Assembly: GCA_014595895.1 (NCBI GenBank)
Contig: JABUKB010000001.1
Coordinates: 1,054,001-1,118,000, forward strand
DNA from: Lysinibacillus odysseyi
GTDB taxonomy: Bacteria; Bacillota; Bacilli; Bacillales_A; Planococcaceae
Reading direction: 5' to 3'
DNA: 64,000 bases
The notes under the pieces are model-generated. The model ran no database searches. It saw only the letters and a list, made by a program, of their open reading frames with translations, and was not told the DNA's origin. Shown in pieces: positions 33,772-42,812 of the stretch. How positions within the stretch are numbered: position 1 is the first letter of the stretch; every line of letters starts with the position of its first letter. A program made the position numbers and the translations under genes.

Positions 33772-33999
33772 TTAATCATCCTTATCAATGAATGTTGCTT
33801 GAGTTCCATTGGTGATGTATGTTGGTGTAACTTCCTTAGGCTCATTATCAGAATAGAAATCTTCTTGCATGGCAATATTCGCCTCAGTTGAAGAACGAGC
33901 TCCCTTTTTGTAGATAATTTTATTTTCCTCATTCATTACTTTATTCAAATCAATGTTTGCTTCAGCTGCTTCCATATTGACAAATTTATCTTTTTTCAC
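33772..33999 (-). CDS. Small hydrophilic hypothetical protein
   Basis: A 75-residue acidic/polar protein (KKDKFVNMEAAEANIDLNKV … GTQATFIDKDD) without hydrophobic segments. The open frame runs upstream to 34110, but GTG 33999 has GAGGTG six bases before it and is the likely start. Family unknown; the composition fits a cytoplasmic or spore-associated small protein. Confidence 0.55.
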   Translation of the reverse strand: MKKDKFVNMEAAEANIDLNKVMNEENKIIYKKGARSSTEANIAMQEDFYSDNEPKEVTPTYITNGTQATFIDKDD

Positions 34000-34256
34000 T
34001 CTTTTCACCTCATCATTTAGTATTAGTATGTGACAAAAAGAGAGAAAAATTCGATCTGTAGCCTTCATGGCATTGTTGTAAATCCGCATTTTATACAGAG
34101 GATGATGCAATTTACAGTTCTTTCTGATTTATTTTGATGAAGCGAAAAATTCTTAAAACCTAACAAATCAGCTGGACGTAATTTGCTAGTTCTTATTGTC
34201 ACTCGTCTAACCACTCTAAAAATAAGGCGATACTTATACGTGGGGATTATAAATAC
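34000..34256. other. Gene-free stretch
   Basis: No supported gene; together with the terminator to its right it separates the small protein gene from the iclR operon. Confidence 0.5.
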
Positions 34257-34298
34257 AAAAATACAGCACATATTCTCAAGTAAGAGAGCTGTGCTGTA
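34257..34298 (-). terminator. Intrinsic terminator of the acyl-CoA operon
   Basis: On the minus strand TACAGCAC…GTGCTGTA is followed by TTTTTGT, about 60 bases after the iclR stop. Confidence 0.65.
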
Positions 34299-34356
34299 GT
34301 TATTTAAAAGTGCAAGTTTTTTAGTGTCTTTCATGCTGGTCAAAGTGGTTGCTTCG

Positions 34357-35127
34357 TTAATACAGTTGCTTTTCAATTTCCGATGCAACTTGTTTAATGG
34401 TTGCAATTAATTGTTGTTCATCATAATCATTGTATCGTACTTCTGGAATGACAATCGTTACCGAAGCAATGATTTGATCAGAAGCATTTAAAATGGGTGC
34501 AGTAACAGAGCATGCCCCTCGTACACGTTCGCTATTACTTTTCGCGTAACCCTGAGACCGGATTTGCTGTAAATCCTCCTTTAACTGCTCTTTTGAGAGA
34601 ATCGTCATATCTGTAATTGGTTCTAGAGAGATATTTTCTATATATTCCTCAACATTGGGCATAAACGCGAGCAATGTTTTAGAAGACGCACCTGCATAAA
34701 GAGGGGAGGTGTCGCCAACATACATTTTTGTTGATAGCGGATATGTTGAATCATAATTTAAAATACAGCGTCTTTCCAATCCGTCGATTATACTCATGGA
34801 AACACTTTCCCCAATTTCTCTATTCAACTTCTTTAAAAGGGGCTCCGCGACAATAATTAGACTAGATTCTTGCTTGACTAAGTTACCTAAGTAAAGCAGT
34901 GAATGCCCTAGTTGATAGCGTTTTGTACGCTCATCTTTATGCAGAAAACCTTCGTATACGAAGGTAGAAACGAAACGTTGTAAACTGGAAATACTAATCC
35001 CTGTCTTTTTACTTAACTCTGTTAAAGAAAGACTAGGTTCTTCTTTCGTAAAAGCTTTTAACACTTTCATCGCTTTGTGTAGCGACGACATTGTATAGTT
35101 TTTTTCTAAAGTCTCTTCCTGGTTCAT
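34357..35127 (-). CDS. IclR-family regulator of the acyl-CoA operon
   Basis: A 256-residue regulator. The N-terminal winged helix (residues 13-75: SLHKAMKVLKAFTKEEPSL, LTELSKKTGISISSLQRFV) is followed by the IclR effector domain (ESVSMSIIDGLERRCIL, YAGASSKTLLAFMP, SERVRGACSVTAPILN). It is the last gene of the leftward operon, 62 bases after the CoA transferase gene, and probably controls it in response to the free acid or its CoA ester. Confidence 0.92.
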   Translation of the reverse strand: MNQEETLEKNYTMSSLHKAMKVLKAFTKEEPSLSLTELSKKTGISISSLQRFVSTFVYEGFLHKDERTKRYQLGHSLLYLGNLVKQESSLIIVAEPLLKKLNREIGESVSMSIIDGLERRCILNYDSTYPLSTKMYVGDTSPLYAGASSKTLLAFMPNVEEYIENISLEPITDMTILSKEQLKEDLQQIRSQGYAKSNSERVRGACSVTAPILNASDQIIASVTIVIPEVRYNDYDEQQLIATIKQVASEIEKQLY

Positions 35128-35189
35128 TTCGTCACCTACTCAAATCAAATTTCCCTTATGTGTGATTAATGCTTCGCTTTATAACGCAT

Positions 35190-36332
35190 TTACGTGGAGA
35201 TAGAGGACTTTTGAAACTCATTTGTATGTTCTCCTAGTATCGGAGGGGCTAATTTATATTGAATATTTAGGCTTGAGAACTTTAACGGATTTTTGACGAA
35301 CTTCAATTTACCGTATTGTTCGTGCTCTATTTCACCAATCATGTCACGCGCGATAAATTGCGGTTGTTCTAGTGCTTCTGCAATTGTATTCACACGTCCA
35401 CCTGGAATTTTGTATTTTCTTAGTAAAGCAATCCATTCGTCACGTGTTTTCGTCATTGTAATTTCAGTAATCAACTTAACAAGCTCATCTTCATTTTGCT
35501 TGCGCATCGTATTTGTGATAAATCGTGCATCTTTTGCCCATTCCGTACGTTCTATCATGAGGCAAAATTTTTGGAACTGTCCATCTGTGCCAACGCAAAT
35601 CATTAAGGGACCATCTGCACAGTTAAATACTTGATACGGTGCTACATTATTATGGCGGTTACCTAGACGTTCGGAAGCAAATCCTGTGTTTAAATAAGCA
35701 CTTGCCACATTAGCTAAACTACTCATTTGAATATCTAATAGAGATAAATCAATAAATTGTCCCTCACTTGTTTGATCGCGCATGCGTAATGCCGCTAAAA
35801 TACTAATGACAACATAATGAGAAGTTAATATATCCGCAATAGGGACACCGACTCTTGTTGCTTCTCCTTCAGATGCACCTGTAACATGCATTAAACCGCT
35901 CATTGCTTGGATAACCGGGTCAAAGCCTGGTTCGTGAGCAAGGGGACCTGTTTGGCCAAAACCGGTTACGGCACAATGAATAATAAGTGGATTCACTTTT
36001 TTGAGCTCCTCGTAACTTAGCCCCATTCGAGCCATATCACCCGTTTTAAAGTTTTCGAGGACGATATCTGCACTTTTGACAAGCTCTTTAAATTGCTCTC
36101 TGCCTTTTTCTGTTTTTAAATCTAATGTTATCGACTTTTTATTGCGATTGGCACATAAATAATACGTGCTTTGATCATTCAAAAATGGCCCCCAGTCACG
36201 CATACTATCTGAGCCGTCTGGATGTTCTACGCGAATCACTTCTGCTCCTAAATCTGCAAGGATCATGGAGCCTGCAGGAGCAGCATATACACGTGATAAA
36301 TCTAGCACTCGAATATTTTCAAGAGGTTGCAT
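35190..36332 (-). CDS. Class III (CaiB/BaiF) CoA transferase
   Basis: Moves CoA between carboxylic acids, here probably activating the substrate of the pathway. Readable marks are RVLDLSRVYAAPAGSMILADLGAEVIRVE, the ENFKTGDMARMGLSYEEL loop and catalytic Asp167 in GVPIADILTSHY (Asp169 in CaiB). The start at ATG 36332 follows AGGAGG by seven bases; eight codons upstream in frame are excluded. Length (380) is typical. It sits 20 bases after the hydratase gene. Confidence 0.93.
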   Translation of the reverse strand: MQPLENIRVLDLSRVYAAPAGSMILADLGAEVIRVEHPDGSDSMRDWGPFLNDQSTYYLCANRNKKSITLDLKTEKGREQFKELVKSADIVLENFKTGDMARMGLSYEELKKVNPLIIHCAVTGFGQTGPLAHEPGFDPVIQAMSGLMHVTGASEGEATRVGVPIADILTSHYVVISILAALRMRDQTSEGQFIDLSLLDIQMSSLANVASAYLNTGFASERLGNRHNNVAPYQVFNCADGPLMICVGTDGQFQKFCLMIERTEWAKDARFITNTMRKQNEDELVKLITEITMTKTRDEWIALLRKYKIPGGRVNTIAEALEQPQFIARDMIGEIEHEQYGKLKFVKNPLKFSSLNIQYKLAPPILGEHTNEFQKSSIST

Positions 36333-36352
36333 CGTATTTCCTCCTATGCACG

Positions 36353-37159
36353 TCATTTATAAACAGGCTTGCGTTTTTCTACAACCGCACTCACGCCTTC
36401 TTTAAAGTCATCTAACTCGGTTACAATGGCCATTTGGGATGAAATGTAGTCAAGAGCAGAACGTAAATCCATCCGTTGACTTTGATATACCGCACGCTTA
36501 ATGAACTGTACCGCCGTTGTTGGGCGACTCGCTAATTCTTTGGCATAGTTTAGTGTATATTCTTCTAGTTCATGATCTTCTACAACGAATGTTACGACAC
36601 CTTTTTCTTTTGCTTCGTCAGCCGTTAATACACGAGCTGTCCAAAACATGTCTAATGCTTGGTCGATACCGACTAGTTTCGGTAAATAATAAGCTCCACC
36701 GTCACCTGGTACAATTGCTACGTTAATGTAACTTTCTGAGATCCTTGTTGATTTCGCTGTAATACGAATATCACACATTAATGCCATGTCAAGACCTGCC
36801 CCCATTGCAAAACCATGAACTTGTGCAATGACAGGCTTATCAATTTCCTCTAGAAGAAGGGGAATCCGTTGAATCTTTTTCCAAAGTGAATTTTTTCGGG
36901 CTAAGCCTGTGGAAGAGATATCCTCTTCACTTTGGAAGAATCCTTCACCTGCCCGCATCGCCTTAATATCGCCACCTGCACAAAATGATTTTCCGTTACC
37001 TTTCACAATCACGACACGAATATTATCCGAATCACGTACTGTTTCCAGTGCTTGAATCCACTCTGTAATCATTTCTTCACTGAAGGCGTTATACGCTTCA
37101 GGTCGGTTTAAAGTAATTGTGGCAATATGATCTTTCACATCAAATAGTAAGTCAGTCAT
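36353..37159 (-). CDS. Enoyl-CoA hydratase/isomerase family protein
   Basis: Crotonase-fold enzyme, 268 residues, acting on a 2-enoyl-CoA in the same pathway. Oxyanion-hole and CoA motifs are visible: GNGKSFCAGGDIKAM and HGFAMGAGLDMALMCDIRI, followed by VAIVPGDGGAYYLPKLVG. By my reading the two usual hydratase glutamates are replaced: Asp in GLDMAL and Tyr in ISESYINVA, a pattern of the PGDGGA subgroup. It may therefore be an isomerase, hydrolase or unusual hydratase. The start at 37159 follows AAGGGAG; the 19 upstream codons are excluded. Confidence 0.88.
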   Translation of the reverse strand: MTDLLFDVKDHIATITLNRPEAYNAFSEEMITEWIQALETVRDSDNIRVVIVKGNGKSFCAGGDIKAMRAGEGFFQSEEDISSTGLARKNSLWKKIQRIPLLLEEIDKPVIAQVHGFAMGAGLDMALMCDIRITAKSTRISESYINVAIVPGDGGAYYLPKLVGIDQALDMFWTARVLTADEAKEKGVVTFVVEDHELEEYTLNYAKELASRPTTAVQFIKRAVYQSQRMDLRSALDYISSQMAIVTELDDFKEGVSAVVEKRKPVYK

Positions 37160-37173
37160 TGATATCACTCCCT

Positions 37174-38235
37174 TTATAGTTTCAATGCTAGTTTTGTTCC
37201 CGTTAAATATGCCCAAAGGCTATCACTACTATTTTCTAAGAGTTGTGTTGCCACTATATCTGTCCAATAAGCAGTATTCTTCCCTTCATCACGCCATGAC
37301 CAAAGTCTACGTGTATATTGGTGCAGGCTATGTTCGTGGGTTGTACCGATTGCGGCATGTACTTGATGTGAAATAGTTGCTACTGCTTGAATCGTTTCTT
37401 CAAACCGAATACGTGCATAGGCCACTTCACTACTATGCTTATTTGTTAGCAGGGCATCTACAAAGTTATTAAATGCAGCTAAAGCAACAGCCGTTTCTCC
37501 CGCTAGGTTCACGATATGCTGTTGTACCAGCTGGAAGCGGTGAATTGGACGCCCGAATTGTTCACGCTCTTTCGTATATTGAACAGTTAAGTCATTTATT
37601 TTATCGATCGCACCCGTCATCAGTGCTAATTGAAAGGCTGTTTCGAGTATTGTCATAGTGCGAATTTCATCAAAAGATAATGCGTTAGAGATTTGGGAAA
37701 CGGTAGCATTTTGAAATTTCACCGTATCACGTGGTTCGCTGGCTAAGTTCGTACCTGGCGTAATTTCCGCTTGGCTTAAATCTACTTCTACGAGGTGTAT
37801 GCCTTCTGCACTGTTGGCAAGTGTGACTAAGCGTTTTGTATGACGTGCCCAATGGATATGAATTGCTTCCCCTGTGAGTTTGCCATCCTCTAGCGTATAG
37901 GCTTGATTAGCAGAAAGCATGTAAGTTGCCGGCTCACTAACCACCTGTAAGTTCGTATATTCTAATAAATAATTAGCTAATGTTGTCTCTGTAAAGGGAA
38001 TAGGGGCAGCATATTTTCCTGTTAATCGAACGATATTCAGTAAATCTTCTAAATCGCCTCCTGCGCCCCCATTTTCTTCGGAAATTGCCACAATCGTTAT
38101 ACCGTTGTTTTCAAATAAGTTCCATACTTCAGATAACCAATTCCCTTGTTCCACTATATCGACTAAATCTTTATCCACATTTTCTTTTAACATACGCTCT
38201 ACAACTTCTAAAATCATGTCTTTCATTTCACTCAT
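37174..38235 (-). CDS. Acyl-CoA dehydrogenase-like subunit, second of a pair
   Basis: A 353-residue acyl-CoA dehydrogenase homologue of the short, divergent type. The C-terminal half keeps the FAD/CoA fold marks (REQFGRPIHRFQLVQQHIVNLA, AIGTTHEHSLHQYTRRLWSWRDE), but the N-terminal half is weakly conserved. It overlaps the partner gene by four bases (ATGA). The pattern of a full-length plus a degenerate subunit with a THEHSLHQYTRRLW end is that of heterotetrameric dehydrogenases known mainly from steroid side-chain degradation in Actinobacteria. A joint enzyme with the upstream gene is inferred. Confidence 0.88.
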   Translation of the reverse strand: MSEMKDMILEVVERMLKENVDKDLVDIVEQGNWLSEVWNLFENNGITIVAISEENGGAGGDLEDLLNIVRLTGKYAAPIPFTETTLANYLLEYTNLQVVSEPATYMLSANQAYTLEDGKLTGEAIHIHWARHTKRLVTLANSAEGIHLVEVDLSQAEITPGTNLASEPRDTVKFQNATVSQISNALSFDEIRTMTILETAFQLALMTGAIDKINDLTVQYTKEREQFGRPIHRFQLVQQHIVNLAGETAVALAAFNNFVDALLTNKHSSEVAYARIRFEETIQAVATISHQVHAAIGTTHEHSLHQYTRRLWSWRDEGKNTAYWTDIVATQLLENSSDSLWAYLTGTKLALKL

Positions 38236-39386
38236 TGTGTTACAACCCCTTTCGCCACCACACCATATAGTACTTCTGAAGTTCCTCCGCGAATTGTAAA
38301 ACCTGGAGCATGTAAAATAGACTCTGCCATAAAGCGATCTATTTTACGCTGTGCATCAAGTGTTGGATATGTTTGCACTAATAAGCGCGTAATTTCAGGA
38401 ATACTTTGTTCAAATTTCGTTCCGAGCGCTTTTACAAGAGCAGCAGGAATGGAGACGTCATCACCGTCGCCAGATTCTAACAACTGTGCCACTCCAATAG
38501 AAAGATTACGTAAGCTCCATAGGCGTGACACAATTTTCGATGCTTGCTTTAATCCTTCAGCATTTTTTTTGCGTTTTAGTTCTTGAATGAGTTCATCGAT
38601 TAATGGGAATGTGCTTAAAATACGTTCAGGACCACTGCGTTCAAAAGCTAGTTCTGCTAATCCCTGAGCCCAGCCATTACCAATTTGCCCTACAACCATG
38701 TTGTCAGGTACAAAGACATTATCAAAGAATACTTCATTGTAATGGTGTTCGCCCGTTAAAAACTTTATGGGTACAACGGTTATACCATCTGCATGTAAAT
38801 CGACAATGAGCTGGCTCAATCCGGCATGCTTATTTTTGCCATCAAAAGGACTTGTTCGAACTAAAGTAACCATATAATGGCAAAGGTGGGCGTTGCTTGT
38901 CCAAATTTTTTGGCCGTTCACAATCCAACCGCCATCTACTTTTTCAGCTCGTGTAGTAACGGATGCTAAATCGGAACCGCTATTTGGTTCACTTAAACCA
39001 ATACCGAAGTAGCATTCTCCTTTCACAATTTGCGGTAAAAAAAATTCACGTTGTTCTTCTGTTCCGTAACGTAAAAGAAGAGGTCCTGTTTGACGATCGG
39101 CAAACCAATGTGCTGCAACAGGAGCCCCGATTGCTAAAAATTCCTCCGTTAAAATGTAACGATCAATTGTACTGCGTTCTTGACCACCATATTTTTTAGG
39201 CCAAGTCATACCAATCCAACCCTTTTGACCAATTAATTTAGAAAATTCCGGATCATCTCCACTTAACCATGAGTCACATTTTGGTACGAATTTCCCCTTA
39301 GCCATTCCTTCTTGTAGAAAGTCTCGAACTTCTAAACGAAATTGTTCTTGCTCTTCTGTAAATTGGACAGTTGGTAATTGAAACAT
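38232..39386 (-). CDS. Acyl-CoA dehydrogenase, first of a pair
   Basis: FAD-dependent alpha,beta-dehydrogenase of an acyl-CoA, 384 residues. Conserved blocks are GWIGMTWPKKYGGQERS, CYFGIGLSEPNSGSDLASVTTRAEK with GGWIVNGQKIWTS, and the C-terminal FTIRGGTSEVLYGVVAKGV. AAGGAGG-type sequence precedes the ATG. It is the first gene of the leftward operon and overlaps the second dehydrogenase gene, suggesting an alpha/beta complex. Lipid, cyclic or branched acids are possible substrates; none can be fixed from sequence. Confidence 0.92.
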   Translation of the reverse strand: MFQLPTVQFTEEQEQFRLEVRDFLQEGMAKGKFVPKCDSWLSGDDPEFSKLIGQKGWIGMTWPKKYGGQERSTIDRYILTEEFLAIGAPVAAHWFADRQTGPLLLRYGTEEQREFFLPQIVKGECYFGIGLSEPNSGSDLASVTTRAEKVDGGWIVNGQKIWTSNAHLCHYMVTLVRTSPFDGKNKHAGLSQLIVDLHADGITVVPIKFLTGEHHYNEVFFDNVFVPDNMVVGQIGNGWAQGLAELAFERSGPERILSTFPLIDELIQELKRKKNAEGLKQASKIVSRLWSLRNLSIGVAQLLESGDGDDVSIPAALVKALGTKFEQSIPEITRLLVQTYPTLDAQRKIDRFMAESILHAPGFTIRGGTSEVLYGVVAKGVVTQ

Positions 39387-39701
39387 ATTATAACTCCTCC
39401 TTTTTTACCGCATTGTAATAAACATTATTTTATATGTGTATATCATGACTGTTTATGTCTACTAGTTAGATAATTTTGGAATAATATTGAAATTTATAAT
39501 TTGTTTATTTAGGAAAATAGTGATTTTGAGTAGAAATTTAAGTTGAAATTATTTTTGTAATGGTAAGTATTGAAATAAAAGTCTACTTAATTATGAATAA
39601 AGACATTTTTAAAATAGTAAAATTAAAAAATAACAAAAAAAGGTAAAAATAAGAATAAAAATGGAGTTATGTAGAAAATTCTGATTTGGAGGTGCAAGAA
39701 G
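39387..39701. other. Divergent regulatory region between the acyl-CoA operon and sigL
   Basis: About 315 very AT-rich bases carrying both promoters. I see no unambiguous -35/-10 pair and no -24/-12 element facing the acyl-CoA operon, and no gene. Confidence 0.5.
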
Positions 39702-41039
39702 ATGAAAATGACTTTAAACAATTCCCAAAAGGTGGTGCAAACACTATCCGCAAAATTACTGCAGAACTTGGAAATACTTCAATATTCAACGAATGAGCTA
39801 GAACAATATATTTATGAAAAAGCAAATGAGAATCCATTATTAGTCGTAATAGATTCAAAAGCGAAAAGTAATTATGAGGAAATCATGCAGCTAGCAAGAT
39901 GTTCCCTCAATGCTTTTTCATCACAGGGCCATGTATTAAGAAATGATGAGTTCAACGTTATTGAGAAGAAGCTTGCTGAAAAAGAAAGCTATGAGCAATT
40001 TTTATTTGAACAAGTACCTATGCATAAAAACCTATCTTTTCTCGATTTGAAAATTTTAACGTTTTTGATTCAATCTTTAGATGATCGTTTGTTTTTAGAT
40101 GTGGATTTAGAATTTGTATCCGAAAAATTTAAAACTACTTTTTCTCATACAGAGGCTATGTTGGATTTACTTCAAACTTTTGAGCCAGTCGGAGTAGGTG
40201 CACGCAGCTATAAAGAATATTTACTAATTCAAATAGACAGAGACCCATTTGCTCCCGAAATGGCTTCGCAATTTATCCATTCGGATTTGAAGCTAGTAGC
40301 AACGCAAGCAATCAAACAGTTAAGCAAAAAGTATAACATGCCTCTACAAGAGGTTAAAAAAACCGTGAGCTATATAAAAAACTTAAAGCCAATAATTACA
40401 GGTGATAAATTCGAAACAATTCCGTATGTCATTCCTGATGTAGCAGTAAAAGAAATAGAAGGGGAATGGATTATCAAATTAAATCGGCACTATTTACCTT
40501 CCGTTGCAATTGATGAAAGTTACGTTGCCTTACTCAAAAATGATTCGAATTATAAAACATACTACCGAGATTCAATGAAAGATGCGCTCGCATTACTCGA
40601 AGGAATTGAACAACGGGATAAGACACTTTACCAATTAACAAGATTGTTAGTACAGCTACAGGAGGATTTTTTTAAAAAGGGACTGGAAGCAATAAAACCT
40701 ATGCGCTTAAAAGATGTAGCGGAAGCATTAGGGGTTCATGATTCGACGATTAGTCGAGCTGTTCGTGGAAAATATGTACAAGCCCCACACGGCATATATG
40801 CTTTGCAATCTTTATTTACGAAAGGACTTGTGAATACTTCTGGAAAAATGAATTCCATTATGTACATTAAGAAACGGTTAAAAGAGTTAATTGAGGCGGA
40901 AGACAAAAAAAATCCCTTAGCAGATCAGCAAATTACAGATATTTTGAATGCAGAAGGTGTTCAAATCTCAAGACGTACAGTAGCAAAGTATAGAGAAGAA
41001 ATGAATATTGTGAGTTCTTTCAATCGAGCTTATGGATAA
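39702..41039 (+). CDS. sigL: RNA polymerase sigma-54 factor (SigL/RpoN)
   Basis: Alternative sigma factor for -24/-12 promoters, needing an AAA+ activator. Region I is present at the N-terminus (SAKLLQNLEILQYSTNELEQYIYEKANENPLL), then the core-binding region (about residues 90-250). The DNA-binding part has the helix-turn-helix RLKDVAEALGVHDSTISRAVRGKY (consensus VA..L..H.STISR) and the RpoN box ISRRTVAKYREEM near residue 425. Length 445 is normal. It lies beside genes with two clear sigma-54 promoters and an activator, so this sigma factor and part of its regulon are linked. Confidence 0.95.
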   Translation: MKMTLNNSQKVVQTLSAKLLQNLEILQYSTNELEQYIYEKANENPLLVVIDSKAKSNYEEIMQLARCSLNAFSSQGHVLRNDEFNVIEKKLAEKESYEQFLFEQVPMHKNLSFLDLKILTFLIQSLDDRLFLDVDLEFVSEKFKTTFSHTEAMLDLLQTFEPVGVGARSYKEYLLIQIDRDPFAPEMASQFIHSDLKLVATQAIKQLSKKYNMPLQEVKKTVSYIKNLKPIITGDKFETIPYVIPDVAVKEIEGEWIIKLNRHYLPSVAIDESYVALLKNDSNYKTYYRDSMKDALALLEGIEQRDKTLYQLTRLLVQLQEDFFKKGLEAIKPMRLKDVAEALGVHDSTISRAVRGKYVQAPHGIYALQSLFTKGLVNTSGKMNSIMYIKKRLKELIEAEDKKNPLADQQITDILNAEGVQISRRTVAKYREEMNIVSSFNRAYG

Positions 41040-41056
41040 TATGATGCGAAAAGTAT

Positions 41057-41097
41057 AAAAATGATGCAATTTTACATCGGAAAATTGCATCATTTTT
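41057..41097 (+). terminator. Intrinsic terminator of sigL
   Basis: Perfect 17-bp stem (AAAAATGATGCAATTTT and complement) with a 7-base loop, ending in five T. Confidence 0.85.
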
Positions 41098-41226
41098 ATT
41101 CGATTTTATCAGCCATGTATAAAACTCCTTATATCATTTTCCTTTTTCTTTTTACAAAGACACCCTAAATAGAGAAACATATTATTATTCATAAAAAATC
41201 CCTTTAATTAACCAAATTTTTGAATT

Positions 41227-41243
41227 TTGGCATCAGAATTGCT
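41227..41243 (+). promoter_or_regulatory. Sigma-54 promoter of the amino-acid permease gene
   Basis: TTGGCAT-CAGAA-TTGCT matches the -24/-12 consensus TTGGCAY-N5-TTGCW with correct GG–GC spacing. Start codon 41317 is about 73 bases downstream. Confidence 0.88.
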
Positions 41244-41316
41244 CATTAAACAGAAGACATTGATGTAGAAGGATGGATTGATAAATGTCTACATAAAAAC
41301 ACGAAGGGGTGGATTA

Positions 41317-42750
41317 ATGGGAACTTTGCAAAGATCACTAAGGACACGTCACATTACTATGATTTCAATTGGAGGGGTAATTGGTACAGGGTTATTCGTT
41401 GGTACGGGGAAAAATATTATGAGTACCGGTCCAGCAGCTGTTGTATCTTACGCGATTGCGTGTTTACTCATCGTCTTAATCATGCAAATGGTTGGAGAAA
41501 TGGCATCAGGGGAAATGGTTTTAGGAGAAAAGTCTGGTGGTTCGGCAGAGCTAGGTTCATTTGCTTCATATGCAGGAAAGTACATTGGTCCGTGGGCAGG
41601 TTTTACAGTAGGGTGGCTGTATTGGGCGAGCTGGGTATTTATTGTAGGCTTAGAAGCTGCACTTATTGGGGGAATGCTGCATAACTGGTTCCCACTTATT
41701 CCCGTTTGGGTTGGTGGTGTAGGTATTACATTATTAATGACAATCATTAATATTTATTCTGTAAAATCATTTGGTGAATTTGAATACTGGCTCTCATTTA
41801 TAAAAGTTACTGCCATTATCGTATTTTTAGTCATTGGTACAGCGATGATTTTAGGTATTTGGCCAAATTATGAGCCAAAAGGGCTTGGTATTTTAACTGA
41901 GTCCGGTGGATTTGCACCAAATGGTATTGTACCAATTGCCACAGCGATTGTATTCGTTATCTTTTCCATTTGCGGCGCAGAGGTTGCAGCCATCGCAGCT
42001 GCGGAATCTGAAAATCCAGCAAAAAATATTGTTCGTGCTATTCGTAATGTCGTATTCCGACTAGGTCTATTCTTTGTTGGTTCAGTAGCGATTATGATCA
42101 TGATTGTTCCGTGGAATGATTCAGAAATGTTAGCAGCACCTTATGCAAATATTTTAACAATGGCTGGGCTACCAATTGCAGCTCAGGTTATTCAAATAGT
42201 AATTTTCATTTCCTTGATCTCGGTGTTAAATTCTGCATTATACACGAGTTCACGTATGCTACTTGAAATGTCGCGTCAAGGGGATGCACCAAAAATTTTC
42301 TCGCAAATTAAAAACCGTCGCGGTGCACCTGTGCCTGCTATTATCGGTAGTACAGTGGTAGCGTATATTTGTGCATTGCTATACTTTGTTTCACCCGAAG
42401 TTATCTTCTACTTTTTAGGAAACTGTGTTGGGGGCTTAATGATTGCTGTCTATATTTTCATTGCGATTTCGCAAATTCGATTTCGTCGTTATTATGATAA
42501 AGTTTCGGGTAAGCCATTAGCGATTAAAATGTGGTTATTCCCGTATTTATCATATGTAACCATTGGTATTTTAGCAGTCGTTTATTTATGCCAAGCGTTA
42601 ATTGAATCTTTACGCTCGCAGTTTTACTTAAGTACATTAGTATTGATTGGCTCAATTGTACTGTTTTATATTATGCGGAAATTCACTTCAAAACCAGTGG
42701 AACAATCAAAACCAGTGGAACAAATAGAGGAAAAGTTAATTTCTGAATAG
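41317..42750 (+). CDS. Amino-acid permease of the APC/AAT family (GABA-permease-like)
   Basis: Secondary transporter with twelve membrane helices, 477 residues. The N-terminal LRTRHITMISIGGVIGTGLFVGTG is the amino-acid-permease signature; SICGAEVAAIAAAESENPAKNI is the helix 6 region, and SALYTSSRMLLEMSRQGDAP follows. ATG 41317 lies five bases after AAGGGGTG; the 13 earlier codons are excluded. The C-terminus holds a short duplication (SKPVEQ twice). The sigma-54 promoter and neighbours suggest uptake of an omega-amino acid such as GABA or beta-alanine. Confidence 0.9.
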   Translation: MGTLQRSLRTRHITMISIGGVIGTGLFVGTGKNIMSTGPAAVVSYAIACLLIVLIMQMVGEMASGEMVLGEKSGGSAELGSFASYAGKYIGPWAGFTVGWLYWASWVFIVGLEAALIGGMLHNWFPLIPVWVGGVGITLLMTIINIYSVKSFGEFEYWLSFIKVTAIIVFLVIGTAMILGIWPNYEPKGLGILTESGGFAPNGIVPIATAIVFVIFSICGAEVAAIAAAESENPAKNIVRAIRNVVFRLGLFFVGSVAIMIMIVPWNDSEMLAAPYANILTMAGLPIAAQVIQIVIFISLISVLNSALYTSSRMLLEMSRQGDAPKIFSQIKNRRGAPVPAIIGSTVVAYICALLYFVSPEVIFYFLGNCVGGLMIAVYIFIAISQIRFRRYYDKVSGKPLAIKMWLFPYLSYVTIGILAVVYLCQALIESLRSQFYLSTLVLIGSIVLFYIMRKFTSKPVEQSKPVEQIEEKLISE

Positions 42751-42767
42751 AATATTAATGAAAGAGC

Positions 42768-42803
42768 AATACCCTTAGATAGCTTATTATCTAAGGGTAT
42801 TTT
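42768..42803 (+). terminator. Terminator-like hairpin after the permease gene
   Basis: Perfect 14-bp stem AATACCCTTAGATA and complement with a six-base loop; only a short T stretch follows, so read-through into the activator gene is possible. Confidence 0.65.
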
Positions 42804-42812
42804 GGAGAGGAT

